Shown piece by piece: positions 53,148-63,465 of a stretch of 64,000 nucleotides of DNA (its first letter is position 1; every line of letters starts with the position of its first letter). Source of the DNA: Methylocella tundrae (lineage in GTDB: Bacteria > Pseudomonadota > Alphaproteobacteria > Rhizobiales > Beijerinckiaceae); NCBI RefSeq assembly GCF_038024855.1, contig NZ_CP139089.1, forward strand, positions 992,001-1,056,000, in the 5' to 3' direction. The translations under genes were made by a program, and so were the position numbers. The notes beneath the pieces are model-generated. The model was not told the origin of the DNA. It did no database searches and was given only the letters and a program-made list of their open reading frames with translations.

Positions 53148-54488
53148 TTACCGCCTTTGAAAAGCGTAGATCGGGCCGAGGTCTAAAATCCCGGTCAGTT
53201 CATCAAGCGCCGCGCGGCCTTCCTCGATCAAAGCGGGATCTCCAAGGTCGGCGCCCGTCAGACGGTCGCGATAATGGCGGCGCACCCAGTCTTCGAGCCG
53301 ACCGGCGAGACACTCATCCAAAAGGACGCGCCCCTTGAGGGCGTCGCGCTCTGCTTGCGTCAAAACAACGCGCAGACGAAGGCAGGCTGGCCCTCCTCCG
53401 TTCCACATGCTTTGCCGGATGTCCGCAAAAATCAGCTGGTCGATAGGGGTTTGGCCGGATACGAGCCTTTCTGCGAAGGCCAGCGCTTTTGGAGACGACT
53501 TCACCTCTTCCGGGAGGATCAGAACCATGCTCCCGGAGCCGCCTGGACGCGTCGCAAGCTGGCTGTTGAAGAGGTAGCATCGAATGGCTTCTTCGAGCGG
53601 CACCTCCGCTTCGCGCACAACGATCACAGACGCCTCGAAGGAGCAGGCCTTTTCGATCGCCTCAAAGGCCGCGCTGCCTGTCTCGAACGCGAACTCATGG
53701 GCCAGCATGACCGGCCCGTTGGAGACCGCGACGACATCATTATGAAAGGCGCCGGCGTCTATGGCCTTTTGCGCCTGCCGGATAAACAGCGTCCGCCTGG
53801 GTTCGAGCTTGTGCAGCCGCGCGACCGCCTCTGAGGCTTCAAACGACTGCCGCGGCGCGAAGCGGCGCGGCCGAAAGCCGTCCTCGAAAGCCGAGCGCCC
53901 AAAAACAAAGATCTCGACGCCCGCCTGTCCGTGAGACGGCGCAAGCCGCATGTGATTGGCTGCTCCTTCGTCGCCGAAATGGCCCCCCTTCGGCAGCGGT
54001 TCATGAACGGCAAAACGCGCGGAATCGAGGAAAATGGTCTTGAACACATGGGCCGTGAAAGCGCTCTCGAGCGAGCGATGGAATTTGCTCGCCAGATTGG
54101 CGGGCGTCACATGCAATCGTCCATCGGCGGCGTCCGCGCTCGGCGAAACAGTCGCCGCATTGGCGGCCCACATCGCAGACGCTGAGGAAACGTTTGTGAC
54201 CAGCGCCGGATCGGCCTTCCACGCCGCTTCCAGCACGGCGGCGTCCGAGCCTGAAAAGCCCATCTGCCGTAAAACGCCAGTGTCTGGCCGTTCATGCGGA
54301 GGCAAAACCGCCTGCGGGATGCCGAGCGCCATCAGAAGGCGCATTTTCTCCAGACCTTGCAGGGCCGCCGCACGCGGATTGGACACGCGTCCGCGATTTT
54401 CGATCGATTTGACGTTTCCTTCCGAAAGGCCGCCAAAATTGTGGGTCGGTCCGACCAGCCCGTCGAAATTGACTTCCTCGGCGCTCAT
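53148..54488 (-). CDS. astB: N-succinylarginine dihydrolase
   Basis: AstB hydrolyses N2-succinylarginine to N2-succinylornithine, two ammonia and CO2, the second step of the arginine succinyltransferase pathway. The 446-residue protein starts MSAEEVNFDGLVGPTHNFGG, the family hallmark. It has VSNPRAAALQGLEKMRLLMA and the block SMWNGGGPACLRLRVVLTQ with the catalytic cysteine. VQEVPLEEAIRCYLFNSQL-like residues and LLDECLAGRLEDWVRRHYRD complete the family pattern. None of the other ast genes (astC, astA, astD, astE) lies in this window. A GNAT gene is immediately upstream on the same strand. Confidence 0.93.
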   Translation of the reverse strand: MSAEEVNFDGLVGPTHNFGGLSEGNVKSIENRGRVSNPRAAALQGLEKMRLLMALGIPQAVLPPHERPDTGVLRQMGFSGSDAAVLEAAWKADPALVTNVSSASAMWAANAATVSPSADAADGRLHVTPANLASKFHRSLESAFTAHVFKTIFLDSARFAVHEPLPKGGHFGDEGAANHMRLAPSHGQAGVEIFVFGRSAFEDGFRPRRFAPRQSFEASEAVARLHKLEPRRTLFIRQAQKAIDAGAFHNDVVAVSNGPVMLAHEFAFETGSAAFEAIEKACSFEASVIVVREAEVPLEEAIRCYLFNSQLATRPGGSGSMVLILPEEVKSSPKALAFAERLVSGQTPIDQLIFADIRQSMWNGGGPACLRLRVVLTQAERDALKGRVLLDECLAGRLEDWVRRHYRDRLTGADLGDPALIEEGRAALDELTGILDLGPIYAFQRR

Positions 54489-54560
54489 GTCCGCCTGCCC
54501 CGAACGCGCTTCCGAAGCCGCACAAGCCCCGCCCGCGGCGTCTTTGCAGCGCTCGCCCGG

Positions 54561-55244
54561 CTAGGCGCCGACATGATCCGACCGTTCTCGCGCGTCAGCA
54601 AATGCTTCGAGCGCAGCGCGGCGGAGTCCCCGCAAGGCGTCAATGTCGATTGTGACCAATAAAGAATCGCCGTTCGCGCGGGAAACCGTGACCGGACCGC
54701 CTTCCAAAAGCGCAGCGATCTCGCTGCGCTGGCGGCTGCGCGGGATATAGAAGAAATCACAGCAACACAGCCGGTCGGAGGCCTCGCCCGGGCGCGCCGC
54801 ACAATAGGCGCAGAGCTCCATCAGCAGCCGGTGGTCCTCTGTCAGCGGTTCGAAGCCGGCTTTCAGGATGGACGCGCGTGAGCCTAGATTTTGCGGCGTG
54901 ATGGCGGTGAGGATGCGCGCCGCGGGGTCAATGAGAGAAATAACGGCGGCGATGCGCGCGCGGACCAGAAGCTTTTGTAGCCCGAACCCGCGAAATGCTG
55001 GCGCGACATAGCAGCTCCCCATTTCGATCAAGATCGGCTCAGCCTTGCTCAGCACAAAGGCGCCGGCGAGCGCGACGAGCCGCCCCTCGCTGCGCGCGAC
55101 GCAGAAAAGGCCGGATTCTATGGCGCGGCGATAGTCGTCCGCCGGACGCGGCAACAGTTTCTCGTCCTCGGCGGCGCGCAGGAAGCCGACAATCTCCGCG
55201 TAATCAGACGATTGGGCCGTCTCGATGATCGCTGTCAGACGCAT
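54561..55244 (-). CDS. GNAT-family acetyltransferase upstream of astB
   Basis: A protein of 227 residues. The acetyl-CoA binding loop is FRGFGLQKLLVRARIA and precedes a typical beta4-alpha3 pair (IEMGSCYVAP). A Cys-rich patch (CAYCAARPGEASDRLCCCD, residues 145-165) is unusual for a GNAT. It is not convincing as AstA: AstA is about 340 residues with different start and core motifs, and neither length nor sequence matches. The gene lies 72 bases upstream of astB on the same strand. Since astB lacks its succinyltransferase, this acyltransferase could be a non-homologous substitute, but that is only inference from position. Confidence 0.7.
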   Translation of the reverse strand: MRLTAIIETAQSSDYAEIVGFLRAAEDEKLLPRPADDYRRAIESGLFCVARSEGRLVALAGAFVLSKAEPILIEMGSCYVAPAFRGFGLQKLLVRARIAAVISLIDPAARILTAITPQNLGSRASILKAGFEPLTEDHRLLMELCAYCAARPGEASDRLCCCDFFYIPRSRQRSEIAALLEGGPVTVSRANGDSLLVTIDIDALRGLRRAALEAFADARERSDHVGA

Positions 55245-55418
55245 GGCTTACCTTCGGCTGATCATCATGGCCGTCAGGCCCTTCAGGATCAAAGCGACAC
55301 ATAGCCATAATTTGTGCCGTTCAGTGAATAATCCAAGCTAAACCGCTTCATTTTCCAACGCCCCGGGCAAGCCGCGCGCCCGCTGTTTCGCCGCAAAGAC
55401 GCCGCTTCCAAAGCGCCT

Positions 55419-58400
55419 TCATTCGGCCGGCGTCGGCGCCTGCACCGCCGGCTTGGCCTTGCGCGCCTTGCGGCCCTCCTCGAACCCTTGCAGGAGAGTG
55501 AAGAAAGACGGAACGAAGAGCACCGCAAGGCAGGTCGATGCGATCATGCCGCTGAACACGCTGATGCCGAGCGAGCGGCGGGCGTTCGCCCCCGCCCCCG
55601 TCGCTGTAACGAGCGGCACGACCCCGAGAATGAAGGCAAACGACGTCATGAGAATAGGGCGGAACCTTAACCGCGCCGCGTCCACCGCGGCTTCGAGAAT
55701 CGGCTTGCCATCCTTGACCCGCTCTTCCCTCGCCACCTCGACAATCAGAATGCCGTTCTTCGCCGACAGCGCGATCAGCAGCATCAGGCCGATCTGCGTA
55801 TACAGATTGTTGGCGACTCCGAGACTGGTCAAGGCGACGACGGGGCCCAGCAAGGCGAGAGGCACGGCGGAAAGAACCGCGAGCGGCAGGATCCAGCTTT
55901 CATATTGTCCAGCGAGGACGAGATAGACGAGAAGGATCGAGAGGCCGAAGACAAAAACGATCTGATTGCCGACGAGCTTCTCCTGATAGGACATGCCGGA
56001 CCATTCAAAACCGGCGTCCTTCGACAAGGTTGTTTTGGCGATTTGCTCCATCGTCGCCATTGATTGGCCGGAGCTGAAGCCCTGCGCCGGCGAGCCGACG
56101 ATCGTCGCCGACGGAAACAGATTGTAGAGCGTGATCAGCGGCGGAGCCACCTCGTGATTGAGATAGGCGACGGAGCTGATCGGCACCATCTGCTGTTCGG
56201 TATTGCGAACATAGAAATTGAGAATGTCCTCCGGCTGCAGACGGAATTTCGCGTCGGCCTGCGCATAGACCTGGTAGGTCAGGCCGAACTTGTTGAATTG
56301 ATTGACGAAGGTCGAACCCAAAAAGGTGCTCAGCGTTGAAAAAACGTCGCCGACGGAAACGCGCAGTGTTTGCGCCCGATCGCGGTCGATGCTGACGCCA
56401 ACGTGCGGCGCGGTCGGGTGGAACGTCGTCAGAACGCGCTGGAGGGAAGGATTCGCGGAGGCTGATTTGACGATCTGCTGAGTCAACTCATCCAATTGAG
56501 TATAGTTGAAGCTGCCCCCGAGCAGTTCCACCTGCATCTGGAATCCGCCTGCCTGACCAATGCCTTGAATTGGCGGGGGCACCAGCACAACTCCCCTTCC
56601 GTCAGGCAGGCCGTTGAGTTCGCCCTGAATATGCTTCAGAATTGATATGAGGTCTTGACCCTTGGCTTTTTCGCGCTCGGCGTAGGATTTGAAAATGACA
56701 TATTCGACGCCGGCATTGGCGAGCGTCGCATTATTGTCGAGAACGGATTCGCCTGAAATCGCGATCACATTCTCAACCCCCGGGGTCGCCTTCGCGATCT
56801 CCGTCGCGCGAGCGAGCGCGGCTGTCGTTCGTCCCAGGGCGGCGCCGTCCGGCAATTGCACGGCGATCATGGCATAGCCCTGATCATCATTGGGGATGAA
56901 GGCCGTCGGCAGGCGGGCGATGCCCCAAAAGCCAAGACCCGCGAGACCTATCGCGATCAGAACCATCAGTCCGCTGCGCCTCACCATCCGGCCGATCAGG
57001 GCCGCATAGGCGTTCTCCATCTTCTGGTAGACGAAATTAAAGCCCCGATAGAAAAAATTGCGCTGGTCGGGCGGCGTCGATTCACGCAGCCAGAGGGCGC
57101 ATTGCGTCGGCTTCAACGTCGCCGCGTTGATCGCGCTGATCAGGGCCGTCGCGGCGATCACCAGCGCGAACTGAGCGAACATTTTGCCGGTGAGCCCCGG
57201 CATGAAAGCGGCTGGAATGAACACCGACATCAGGACCAGCGTGATGCCGATAATGGGTCCGAATAATTCGTCCATCGCCCGGATCGCGGCGTCATGGCCG
57301 GACATGCCGCGCTCGATATATTTCGAGACGCCCTCGACGATGACGATGGCGTCGTCGACGACGATGCCGATCGCGAGCACGATGCCGAACAGCGTTGAAA
57401 GGTTGACGGTGAAGCCGAGCGCCGCCATGCCGGCAAAAGCGCCGATGATGGTGACGGGAACCGTCGTCGCCGGCACAAGCGTCGCGCGAAAATTCTGCAA
57501 AAAGACGAGAATCACGATGAGGACCAGGATGCCGGCCTGGTAGAGCGTCGTGTAGACTTCCGAGATCGAATCCTGAACGAAGATCGTGGTGTCAAAGGGG
57601 ATGGTGTATCGCAGGCCCTGCGGGAAATGCGCCGAGAGCTGCTCCATTTTCGCCTTGACCGCTTTCGCGACGGCGATCGAATTGGCCTCGGGCGTCTGAA
57701 AAATAGCGACGCCTGCGCCGGGCCGGGCGTTGAGCTTGAAATCCTGCGAATAGGTTTGCGCGCCGAGGTCGACGCGGGCGACGTCCTTCACCCGGACGAG
57801 GCGGCCGCCCTGCGCGGTCTGGTCCTTGATGATGATTTCGCCGAACTGGGCCGGATCGTTCAACCGCGACTGGATGTCAATCGTGTATTGGAATTGCTGA
57901 TCTTTCGGCGCCGGCGGCATGCCGACCTGGCCGGCGGCGACTTCCTGGCTCTGCTCGCGCACGGCCATGATGACGTCCTTCGGCTGCAAGCCGAAAGAAT
58001 AGAGCTTTTCCGGATCGAGCCAGATGCGCATGGCGTAATTGCTGGCGCCAAACACGGTGACGTTGCCGACGCCCGGCAGCCGCGACAACTCATTGACGAG
58101 GTTTATCGTCGCATAATTGCTCATGAACAGGCTGTCATAGCGCCCATCCGGCGAATCCAGCGTCACGATCTGCAAGATCGCGGTATTCTTTTTCTGGATC
58201 GTAACGCCTTGCGATTGCACCGCCTGAGGCAGCGACGCCATCGCGCTGTTGACGCGGTTTTGCACCAGCACTTGGTCGATGTTGGGATCGGTGCCGATGT
58301 CGAAGGTCACCGTCAGCACATAGGTGCCGTCGGCGGCGCTGGTCGACTGCATATAGAGCATGCGGTCGACGCCATTGACCTGCAATTCTATCGGCAAAGC

Positions 58401-58586
58401 GACGGTGTCGATCACCGTCTGAGGGCTCGCTCCCGGATAGCGCGTCGTGACCTGCACGGTGGGCGGAACGACATTCGGATATTCGGACACAGGCAGCGTG
58501 TAGACGGCGACGGCGCCAATCAGCACAATGACGATCGCCAGCACATTGGCGAGGACCGGATGCTCGATGAAAAACTTCGATATCAT
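55419..58586 (-). CDS. RND multidrug efflux pump, inner-membrane permease (AcrB/MexF type)
   Basis: The proton/drug antiporter subunit of a tripartite efflux system, 1055 residues with twelve membrane helices in the 1+5/1+5 layout. The start [20 protein letters not shown] and the porter block [20 protein letters not shown] are family-typical. The proton-relay aspartate pair is in [19 protein letters not shown]. Further blocks are [20 protein letters not shown] and [17 protein letters not shown]. Chain length and the adaptor beside it suggest the HAE1/MexF branch. It is the last gene of the operon, 11 bases after the adaptor. Substrates are unknown. Confidence 0.95.
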   Translation of the reverse strand: MISKFFIEHPVLANVLAIVIVLIGAVAVYTLPVSEYPNVVPPTVQVTTRYPGASPQTVIDTVALPIELQVNGVDRMLYMQSTSAADGTYVLTVTFDIGTDPNIDQVLVQNRVNSAMASLPQAVQSQGVTIQKKNTAILQIVTLDSPDGRYDSLFMSNYATINLVNELSRLPGVGNVTVFGASNYAMRIWLDPEKLYSFGLQPKDVIMAVREQSQEVAAGQVGMPPAPKDQQFQYTIDIQSRLNDPAQFGEIIIKDQTAQGGRLVRVKDVARVDLGAQTYSQDFKLNARPGAGVAIFQTPEANSIAVAKAVKAKMEQLSAHFPQGLRYTIPFDTTIFVQDSISEVYTTLYQAGILVLIVILVFLQNFRATLVPATTVPVTIIGAFAGMAALGFTVNLSTLFGIVLAIGIVVDDAIVIVEGVSKYIERGMSGHDAAIRAMDELFGPIIGITLVLMSVFIPAAFMPGLTGKMFAQFALVIAATALISAINAATLKPTQCALWLRESTPPDQRNFFYRGFNFVYQKMENAYAALIGRMVRRSGLMVLIAIGLAGLGFWGIARLPTAFIPNDDQGYAMIAVQLPDGAALGRTTAALARATEIAKATPGVENVIAISGESVLDNNATLANAGVEYVIFKSYAEREKAKGQDLISILKHIQGELNGLPDGRGVVLVPPPIQGIGQAGGFQMQVELLGGSFNYTQLDELTQQIVKSASANPSLQRVLTTFHPTAPHVGVSIDRDRAQTLRVSVGDVFSTLSTFLGSTFVNQFNKFGLTYQVYAQADAKFRLQPEDILNFYVRNTEQQMVPISSVAYLNHEVAPPLITLYNLFPSATIVGSPAQGFSSGQSMATMEQIAKTTLSKDAGFEWSGMSYQEKLVGNQIVFVFGLSILLVYLVLAGQYESWILPLAVLSAVPLALLGPVVALTSLGVANNLYTQIGLMLLIALSAKNGILIVEVAREERVKDGKPILEAAVDAARLRFRPILMTSFAFILGVVPLVTATGAGANARRSLGISVFSGMIASTCLAVLFVPSFFTLLQGFEEGRKARKAKPAVQAPTPAE

Positions 58587-58597
58587 GGCCTAAGGTC

Positions 58598-59845
58598 CTA
58601 CTGAGCGTCGATGCTCGTCAGCTTGGGGACGACTTTGAGGCCGGGGGAGACCCGCCAGAGATCCCCGACGACGATGCGATCGTCGGGATTGAGGCCGGAG
58701 GTGATGACGCGCAGATCGCCGACCTGCTGCGCCGTCTTGACATAACGTTGCTCAACGACGTCATTTTTATTGACCAACATTAGATAGAGGCCGCCCTGGT
58801 CTTCCCCAATGGCCCGGGCCGGAACCAATAAGGCCCCCTGCGCCACACGTCCCTTCGGCAGGCGCATGCGCACGAACAGGCCGGGCAGCAGGCTGCGGTC
58901 GGGATTTTTCAAAATGCCGCGCACCTGCAGCGTGCCAGTCGTCGGATCGAATTGTGGCGCGACAAATTCGATGAAGCCATGATAGGGGAAGCCGGTCCCA
59001 TTTTCGAGACCGACCTCGACCGGGATCTTGAGGAGTTCGGCGGGCGTAAGCCGGCGCTGATTGAGGTTGGCGCGGATATCGAGAACCTGCTGTTCGCTCA
59101 ACGTTGCAGTCACATAGATCGGATCAAGCTGGTTGATCTCGGCCAGCGCCGTCTGCTGACCGGGGCCGCCGACAACGTTGCCGGGGTCGACAAGATGCTT
59201 GCCCATCAATCCGTCGAACGGCGCCCGCACTTCCGTGTAATCGAGATTAAGCTGAGCGACTTCAATCTGGCCCTGCGCGCCGAGGATGCCAGCCTCCGCC
59301 GCCTTTTGCTGATAGACCCATTTGTCGACTTCGGTGGCGGTCGCGGCGTTCTTGTGAAACAGCGCCGTGTAGCGAACGACCTCGATCTTTGCATAAGCGA
59401 GAGCCGCCTGCTGCGACAGCAGCTGAGCCTGCGCCTGCTGCAGCTGCGCCTTATACTGAGCTTGTTGAATCGTGAAGAGGAGTTCGCCTTTCTTGACGAT
59501 CGCGCCGTCGGCGAAATGAATCTGATCGAGATAGCCTTCAACGCGCGCGATAAGCTTCACCACATTGGTAGACGCGGCCGTGCCCGTGACTTCGACATAG
59601 TCGGTCACCGATTGGACTTTTGGCTGCACGACGGGAATTTCGGGCGCGCCCGCCGCATAGGCCGGCCCCGCAGACGCGCCGGGCGGCTGGGAATTGCTGC
59701 TTTGGCTGGTCGCCGCATGCGCCAGCGCGTGCCAGCAGCAGCAGGCTGCGAGCAACGCGCCCAAGGCGCCGATGCGGCGCGCTGACCCGGCCCTCGCTTC
59801 GCTTCCAAGGTTTGCGCGCTGATTTTCGATCGACCTCGGCTTCAT
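58598..59845 (-). CDS. RND efflux periplasmic adaptor (MexE-like)
   Basis: The membrane-fusion subunit that joins the pump to the outer-membrane channel, 415 residues. A signal segment covers about residues 25-46 (RRIGALGALLAACCCWHALA). The lipoyl/hairpin region is at residues 70-190 (EVTGTAASTNVVKLIARVEG; DYTEVRAPFDGLMGKHLVD). The beta-barrel segment FVAPQFDPTTGTLQVRGILK with LLPGLFVRMRLPKGRV is characteristic of MexE/AcrA proteins. I use ATG 59845; the frame is open back to 59998 but that part is Arg/Gly-rich. It is 11 bases before the pump gene and 29 bases after the outer-membrane gene. Confidence 0.92.
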   Translation of the reverse strand: MKPRSIENQRANLGSEARAGSARRIGALGALLAACCCWHALAHAATSQSSNSQPPGASAGPAYAAGAPEIPVVQPKVQSVTDYVEVTGTAASTNVVKLIARVEGYLDQIHFADGAIVKKGELLFTIQQAQYKAQLQQAQAQLLSQQAALAYAKIEVVRYTALFHKNAATATEVDKWVYQQKAAEAGILGAQGQIEVAQLNLDYTEVRAPFDGLMGKHLVDPGNVVGGPGQQTALAEINQLDPIYVTATLSEQQVLDIRANLNQRRLTPAELLKIPVEVGLENGTGFPYHGFIEFVAPQFDPTTGTLQVRGILKNPDRSLLPGLFVRMRLPKGRVAQGALLVPARAIGEDQGGLYLMLVNKNDVVEQRYVKTAQQVGDLRVITSGLNPDDRIVVGDLWRVSPGLKVVPKLTSIDAQ

Positions 59846-59874
59846 GGCGAAACGCCCTTTTGCAAATTGAAGAC

Positions 59875-61515
59875 TTAAAATTCCGGCGCCCGCACCGTCG
59901 GGCCTTCGTTTTCGGGTCCGGGCAGGCCTGGCGTCGGCGCGGCGAGCGCCGGCGGCGGGGGCTTCGGAGCGCCCGCGGGCGGCAGCACGTCGCCCCAATC
60001 GGTGCGCGCCCGCATTTGCGCATTCGTCGCGGGCGGCACGAAATCATTGCCGTCGCGAATCTGCCAGCCGCCGCCGAGCGCCTCATAGACCATGGTGACG
60101 CCGAGCGGGACGTTTCCTTCGGCGATGACGAGATCGTTTTGCGCCTGCAGCAAGTTCTGCTCGGAGGTCAGCACCGAGGTGTAATCGCGCGTGCCTTGCT
60201 GATATTCCAGAAGGGAGATTCCGAGCGCGCCATTTGCCGCGGCGACGCTGCGGCGGAGCGCTTCGACCGCGATCTTTGATTGCAGATAGGTGGAGACGCC
60301 ATTCTCGACGTCCTGCTGGGCTTTCAGCACGGTGTTTTGATAATCGACCAGATATTGCTGCAAGGTGGCGTCCTGCAAGCGCACATTATTGGTGATTTGG
60401 CCGTAGTTCAGGATGTTCCATTGGAACGACGGACCAAAGGAATAGGCAAGGCCCGCCGGCGTGAAGATGGAGCTGAGCCTTGCGCCGTTGATGGTGCTGG
60501 CGGAGCCGCCGATCCGCCCGGTGAGGCTGATCGCAGGATAGAGCTCCGACTGCGCGACGCCGATCTGCGCGCTCTGCGCGGCGGCCTTCAGTTCGGCGGC
60601 GCGCACGTCCGGCCGGCGGCGGAGAAGATCCGTCGGTATGCCGACGAAAATTTTCGCCGGAGCGACGGGTATTTTGCCCGTCGATCGGGCCAGCAGGGGA
60701 TCGAGCGGCTCCGGCGTCATCCCCAAAAAGACGCGCAACGCGTTTTGCCCATGCTGCAGTTGCATTGTCAGCTGCGGAATCGACGCCTCGGTCTGGCCGA
60801 GAACGTTCTCTGCCTGGTAGACGTCTAGCTTGGTCGCCGTCCCCCCGCTGAACCGGTCTCGCGCGATCTGCAGCGCCTCCTTCTGGCGCACGATATTGGC
60901 TCTTGCGATGGCGATCTGCTTTTCCAGCGTACGGATGCCGATATAGGTCTTTGCGACATCGCCGAGCAAGGTCACGAGAATGTCGTCATAGCTGGCGACC
61001 GTGGCGAGATAGGCGGCGTCGGCCGATTCGACGCCGCGTCTGAACTTGCCCCAGAAATCGAGCTCCCACGCAGCCCTGGCGCCAAGCTGCGATTGCCAGA
61101 AATTATTCAGCTGCAACTGCGGATCGGAGGCGGCGTCGGCATGGCTCGGCCGGTTGTAGGTTGTGAGGCCAACGCCCTGCTGCTGCTGCGGATAAAGTTC
61201 GCCGATGGCGACGCCGAGTTCGGCCCGCGCCTGCAGCACCCGCGTTCCGGCGCTCAGCAAGGTGAGATTTTGATCATAAGCGATCTCGATCAGCCGGTTA
61301 AGCACCGGATCGTGAAACACCTTCCACCAATCGCGGTAGTCTTGGCGTCCTGTCCCAATGGCGCGGTTATGCGCCTCAAGATAGTGATCGGCGACGGGCG
61401 CCGCGGGAGGGCCGAAATCGGGCCCGACGGCGCAGCCCGCCAAACAGGGAAGCAATGCGGCTGCGAGCGCGCGGCGGAGCGCCCGATTGAGCGAGCGGGC
61501 GCCGTCTTTGGCCAT
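59875..61515 (-). CDS. outer-membrane efflux factor (NodT/OprM type), lipoprotein
   Basis: The outer-membrane channel of the tripartite pump, about 546 residues. The signal peptide ends in LLPCLAGCAVG, a lipobox with the lipidated cysteine near residue 28. The body has the long TolC-like coiled-coil blocks (ARANIVRQKEALQIARDRFS; SPAELKAAAQSAQIGVAQSE-like). It also has the family strands IARDRFSGGTATKLDVYQAE and LLEYQQGTRDYTSVLTSEQN. I use ATG 61515, where GAGG lies five bases upstream; the frame is open to 61644. It is the first gene of the operon, and a 21-base inverted repeat lies in the divergent promoter region upstream. Confidence 0.9.
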   Translation of the reverse strand: MAKDGARSLNRALRRALAAALLPCLAGCAVGPDFGPPAAPVADHYLEAHNRAIGTGRQDYRDWWKVFHDPVLNRLIEIAYDQNLTLLSAGTRVLQARAELGVAIGELYPQQQQGVGLTTYNRPSHADAASDPQLQLNNFWQSQLGARAAWELDFWGKFRRGVESADAAYLATVASYDDILVTLLGDVAKTYIGIRTLEKQIAIARANIVRQKEALQIARDRFSGGTATKLDVYQAENVLGQTEASIPQLTMQLQHGQNALRVFLGMTPEPLDPLLARSTGKIPVAPAKIFVGIPTDLLRRRPDVRAAELKAAAQSAQIGVAQSELYPAISLTGRIGGSASTINGARLSSIFTPAGLAYSFGPSFQWNILNYGQITNNVRLQDATLQQYLVDYQNTVLKAQQDVENGVSTYLQSKIAVEALRRSVAAANGALGISLLEYQQGTRDYTSVLTSEQNLLQAQNDLVIAEGNVPLGVTMVYEALGGGWQIRDGNDFVPPATNAQMRARTDWGDVLPPAGAPKPPPPALAAPTPGLPGPENEGPTVRAPEF

Positions 61516-61655
61516 GTCAGCCTCGGCGGGCGTGGCCATCCTTCGGTCGCGGCGCGCCGCGGCGCAGATGATGTGAGTCACTGGACAACGGCCCGATTGC
61601 AGCGTTTGATTGTTTGCGACAGCTAACATCACCTTGGACGGCAAAGCTGTGATAG

Positions 61656-61676
61656 TTTAGCCACGCTTACGCTAAA
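61656..61676. promoter_or_regulatory. inverted repeat in the efflux/patatin divergent promoter region
   Basis: TTTAGC (61656-61661) and GCTAAA (61671-61676) form a perfect 6-base inverted repeat with a 9-base spacer between the divergent efflux operon and patatin gene. This is the size and symmetry expected for a TetR- or MarR-type operator. No regulator gene is adjacent. Confidence 0.3.
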
Positions 61677-61786
61677 TGTGAGGAAGCATTGGGCGGGCGA
61701 TCCCCGGATAGCGGCCCGCCGCTATTCGCACCGGTGCGCAGGCGCCATTCTGTCTCACATCCATTCGCCATGAAAAGAGCGCCGCC

Positions 61787-62959
61787 ATGCCGCCCATCCC
61801 CGCCCCGAAGCTGAAGTCGCACATCGCCAAGGACCGCCCGCCATTCGACCGCATCGCTCTGTTGCTGCAAGGCGGCGGCGCGCTCGGCTCCTACCAGGCC
61901 GGGGTTTATGAGGCGCTGTCGGAAGCCAATGTTGAGCCCGACTGGGTGGCTGGAATCTCGATCGGTTCGATGAACTCGGCCTTGATCGCGGGAAACGCGC
62001 CTGAGTTGCGCGTCGCGCGGCTGCGCCAGTTCTGGGAGGAGATCACGACGTCGCCCTTCAGCATCCCTTTCATGCAATCCTTCAAGCCGAAGGGCGACTA
62101 TGTGCATAGCGCTCTCAATCAGCTTCGCGCAGTCGGCATCATGCTTGCCGGCGCGAACGATTTCTTCAAGCCGCGGGCCCTGCCGCCATTCTTGCATCCG
62201 CCCGGCGCGCTCGAAGCTTTAAGCTTTTATGACGTGACGCCGCTCCGCGCGACGCTCGAGCGCCTGGTCGACTTCGATCGGATCAACGCGGGCGAGATGC
62301 GGCTCAGCGTCGGCGCCACCAATGTGCGCACTGGAAATTTCGCCTATTTCGATACGACGACGCATGAGATACGCCCCGAGCACATTATCGCCAGCGGCGC
62401 GCTGCCGCCGGGTTTTCCGCCGGTCGAGATCGAGGGAGAGTATTATTGGGACGGCGGCATTGTCTCGAACACGCCGCTGCAGTGGGTGCTCGACAGTCGG
62501 CCGCGCGCGGACACGCTCGCCTTCCAGGTGGATCTCTGGAGCGCGCGGGGAGATATGCCGCGCGACATCGCCGAGGTCGACCTCAGGGCGAAGGAGATCC
62601 GCTTCTCAAGCCGGACCAGGCAAGGCACAGACCAGTTCAGGAAATCACAGCAGCTCCGCCGCGCCGTCTACGGCCTTCTGAAACAGCTGCCCGGCGATCG
62701 CCGCAACGATCCGGAATGGAAGCTGCTCGAAGACGAGGCTGATGAGAAAGTCTATAATATCGTCCATCTCATCTACCATGCGAGCCGATATGAGAGTTCC
62801 TGCAAGGACTATGAATTCTCCCGCCAGACGATGGAGGAGCACTGGCGGGCCGGCTACAATGACACTGTGCGAACGCTGCGGCATCCCGAGGTGCTTGAGC
62901 GTCCGATGAACGCAGAAGGCTTCAGCACCTTCGATCTTGCCATCGACGGACGAGAGTAG
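61787..62959 (+). CDS. patatin-like phospholipase/hydrolase (DUF3734 type)
   Basis: A protein of 390 residues with the patatin catalytic dyad. The oxyanion turn is LLLQGGGALGSYQAGVYEAL, the nucleophile is S58 in GISIGSMNSALIAG, and the aspartate is D222 in EGEYYWDGGIVSNTP. The C-terminal part (YNIVHLIYHASRYESSCKDY) matches the DUF3734 extension seen in this subfamily. It probably hydrolyses acyl esters of lipids; bacterial members have been linked to membrane remodelling or storage-granule turnover. ATG 61787 follows a plausible ribosome region. It is divergent from the efflux operon. Confidence 0.9.
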   Translation: MPPIPAPKLKSHIAKDRPPFDRIALLLQGGGALGSYQAGVYEALSEANVEPDWVAGISIGSMNSALIAGNAPELRVARLRQFWEEITTSPFSIPFMQSFKPKGDYVHSALNQLRAVGIMLAGANDFFKPRALPPFLHPPGALEALSFYDVTPLRATLERLVDFDRINAGEMRLSVGATNVRTGNFAYFDTTTHEIRPEHIIASGALPPGFPPVEIEGEYYWDGGIVSNTPLQWVLDSRPRADTLAFQVDLWSARGDMPRDIAEVDLRAKEIRFSSRTRQGTDQFRKSQQLRRAVYGLLKQLPGDRRNDPEWKLLEDEADEKVYNIVHLIYHASRYESSCKDYEFSRQTMEEHWRAGYNDTVRTLRHPEVLERPMNAEGFSTFDLAIDGRE

Positions 62960-62997
62960 TCGCCGCGTCGCGGGCTTCCGCCTTGGCGCATGATCCG

Positions 62998-63465
62998 TCA
63001 GTCTTCCGCGCCCGCGTCGAGAATCCAGGCGCGGTCGCAAAACGACACATAGAGTCGCTCCTGACCGAGCGCAGCGCCGAGTTCGGCCGCGAGTTCGTTC
63101 AGCATTATTTCGATTTCCGCATCGAGCAGGCCGCCAAGATAGGCGTGCACCGCCTCCCCGGAGAAGATCGCCACCGGCTCGCGGTCCGAGCCGACCGAGC
63201 CATCCGGCCGCGGCCAGGCGTAGGTCACCTCGCCCCTGGTGAACATGCCTGACAGCGCGGGCAGCCCCGCCTCGACCCGCCGGCGCATCCAGCCGCGCGC
63301 CGTCCGCACCGCTTCCGAAATGTCATAGACGCGGCCCTCAGCGTCCCAGCCCTCGCGCAGGCCGACGGTGACCTTGAAATCGCGGCGGGGCCCCCGCGAG
63401 CCTGCGACGACCGCATATTTGAGCGCCTGCTGCGCAGGATTACCGGGGCCAGGATCGTCGCTCAC
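62998..63465 (-). CDS. hypothetical protein, 155 residues
   Basis: I do not recognise this family. The protein has no signal peptide or membrane helix. Charged, mixed alpha/beta-looking blocks include FKVTVGLREGWDAEGRVYD, WPRPDGSVGSDREPVAIFSG and LGQERLYVSFCDRAWILDAG. GTG 63465 has a near-perfect AAGGAGGAAAC ribosome site immediately upstream, so it is well translated. The frame is open to 63507 but without such a site. It is convergent with the patatin gene, 38 bases from its stop. No partner is apparent. Confidence 0.6.
   Translation of the reverse strand: MSDDPGPGNPAQQALKYAVVAGSRGPRRDFKVTVGLREGWDAEGRVYDISEAVRTARGWMRRRVEAGLPALSGMFTRGEVTYAWPRPDGSVGSDREPVAIFSGEAVHAYLGGLLDAEIEIMLNELAAELGAALGQERLYVSFCDRAWILDAGAED

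Noticed and set aside
54561-55244. Call of this gene as arginine N-succinyltransferase (AstA) because astB is adjacent
   Set aside because: Length (227 versus about 340 residues) and motifs do not match AstA; only the generic GNAT loop is visible.
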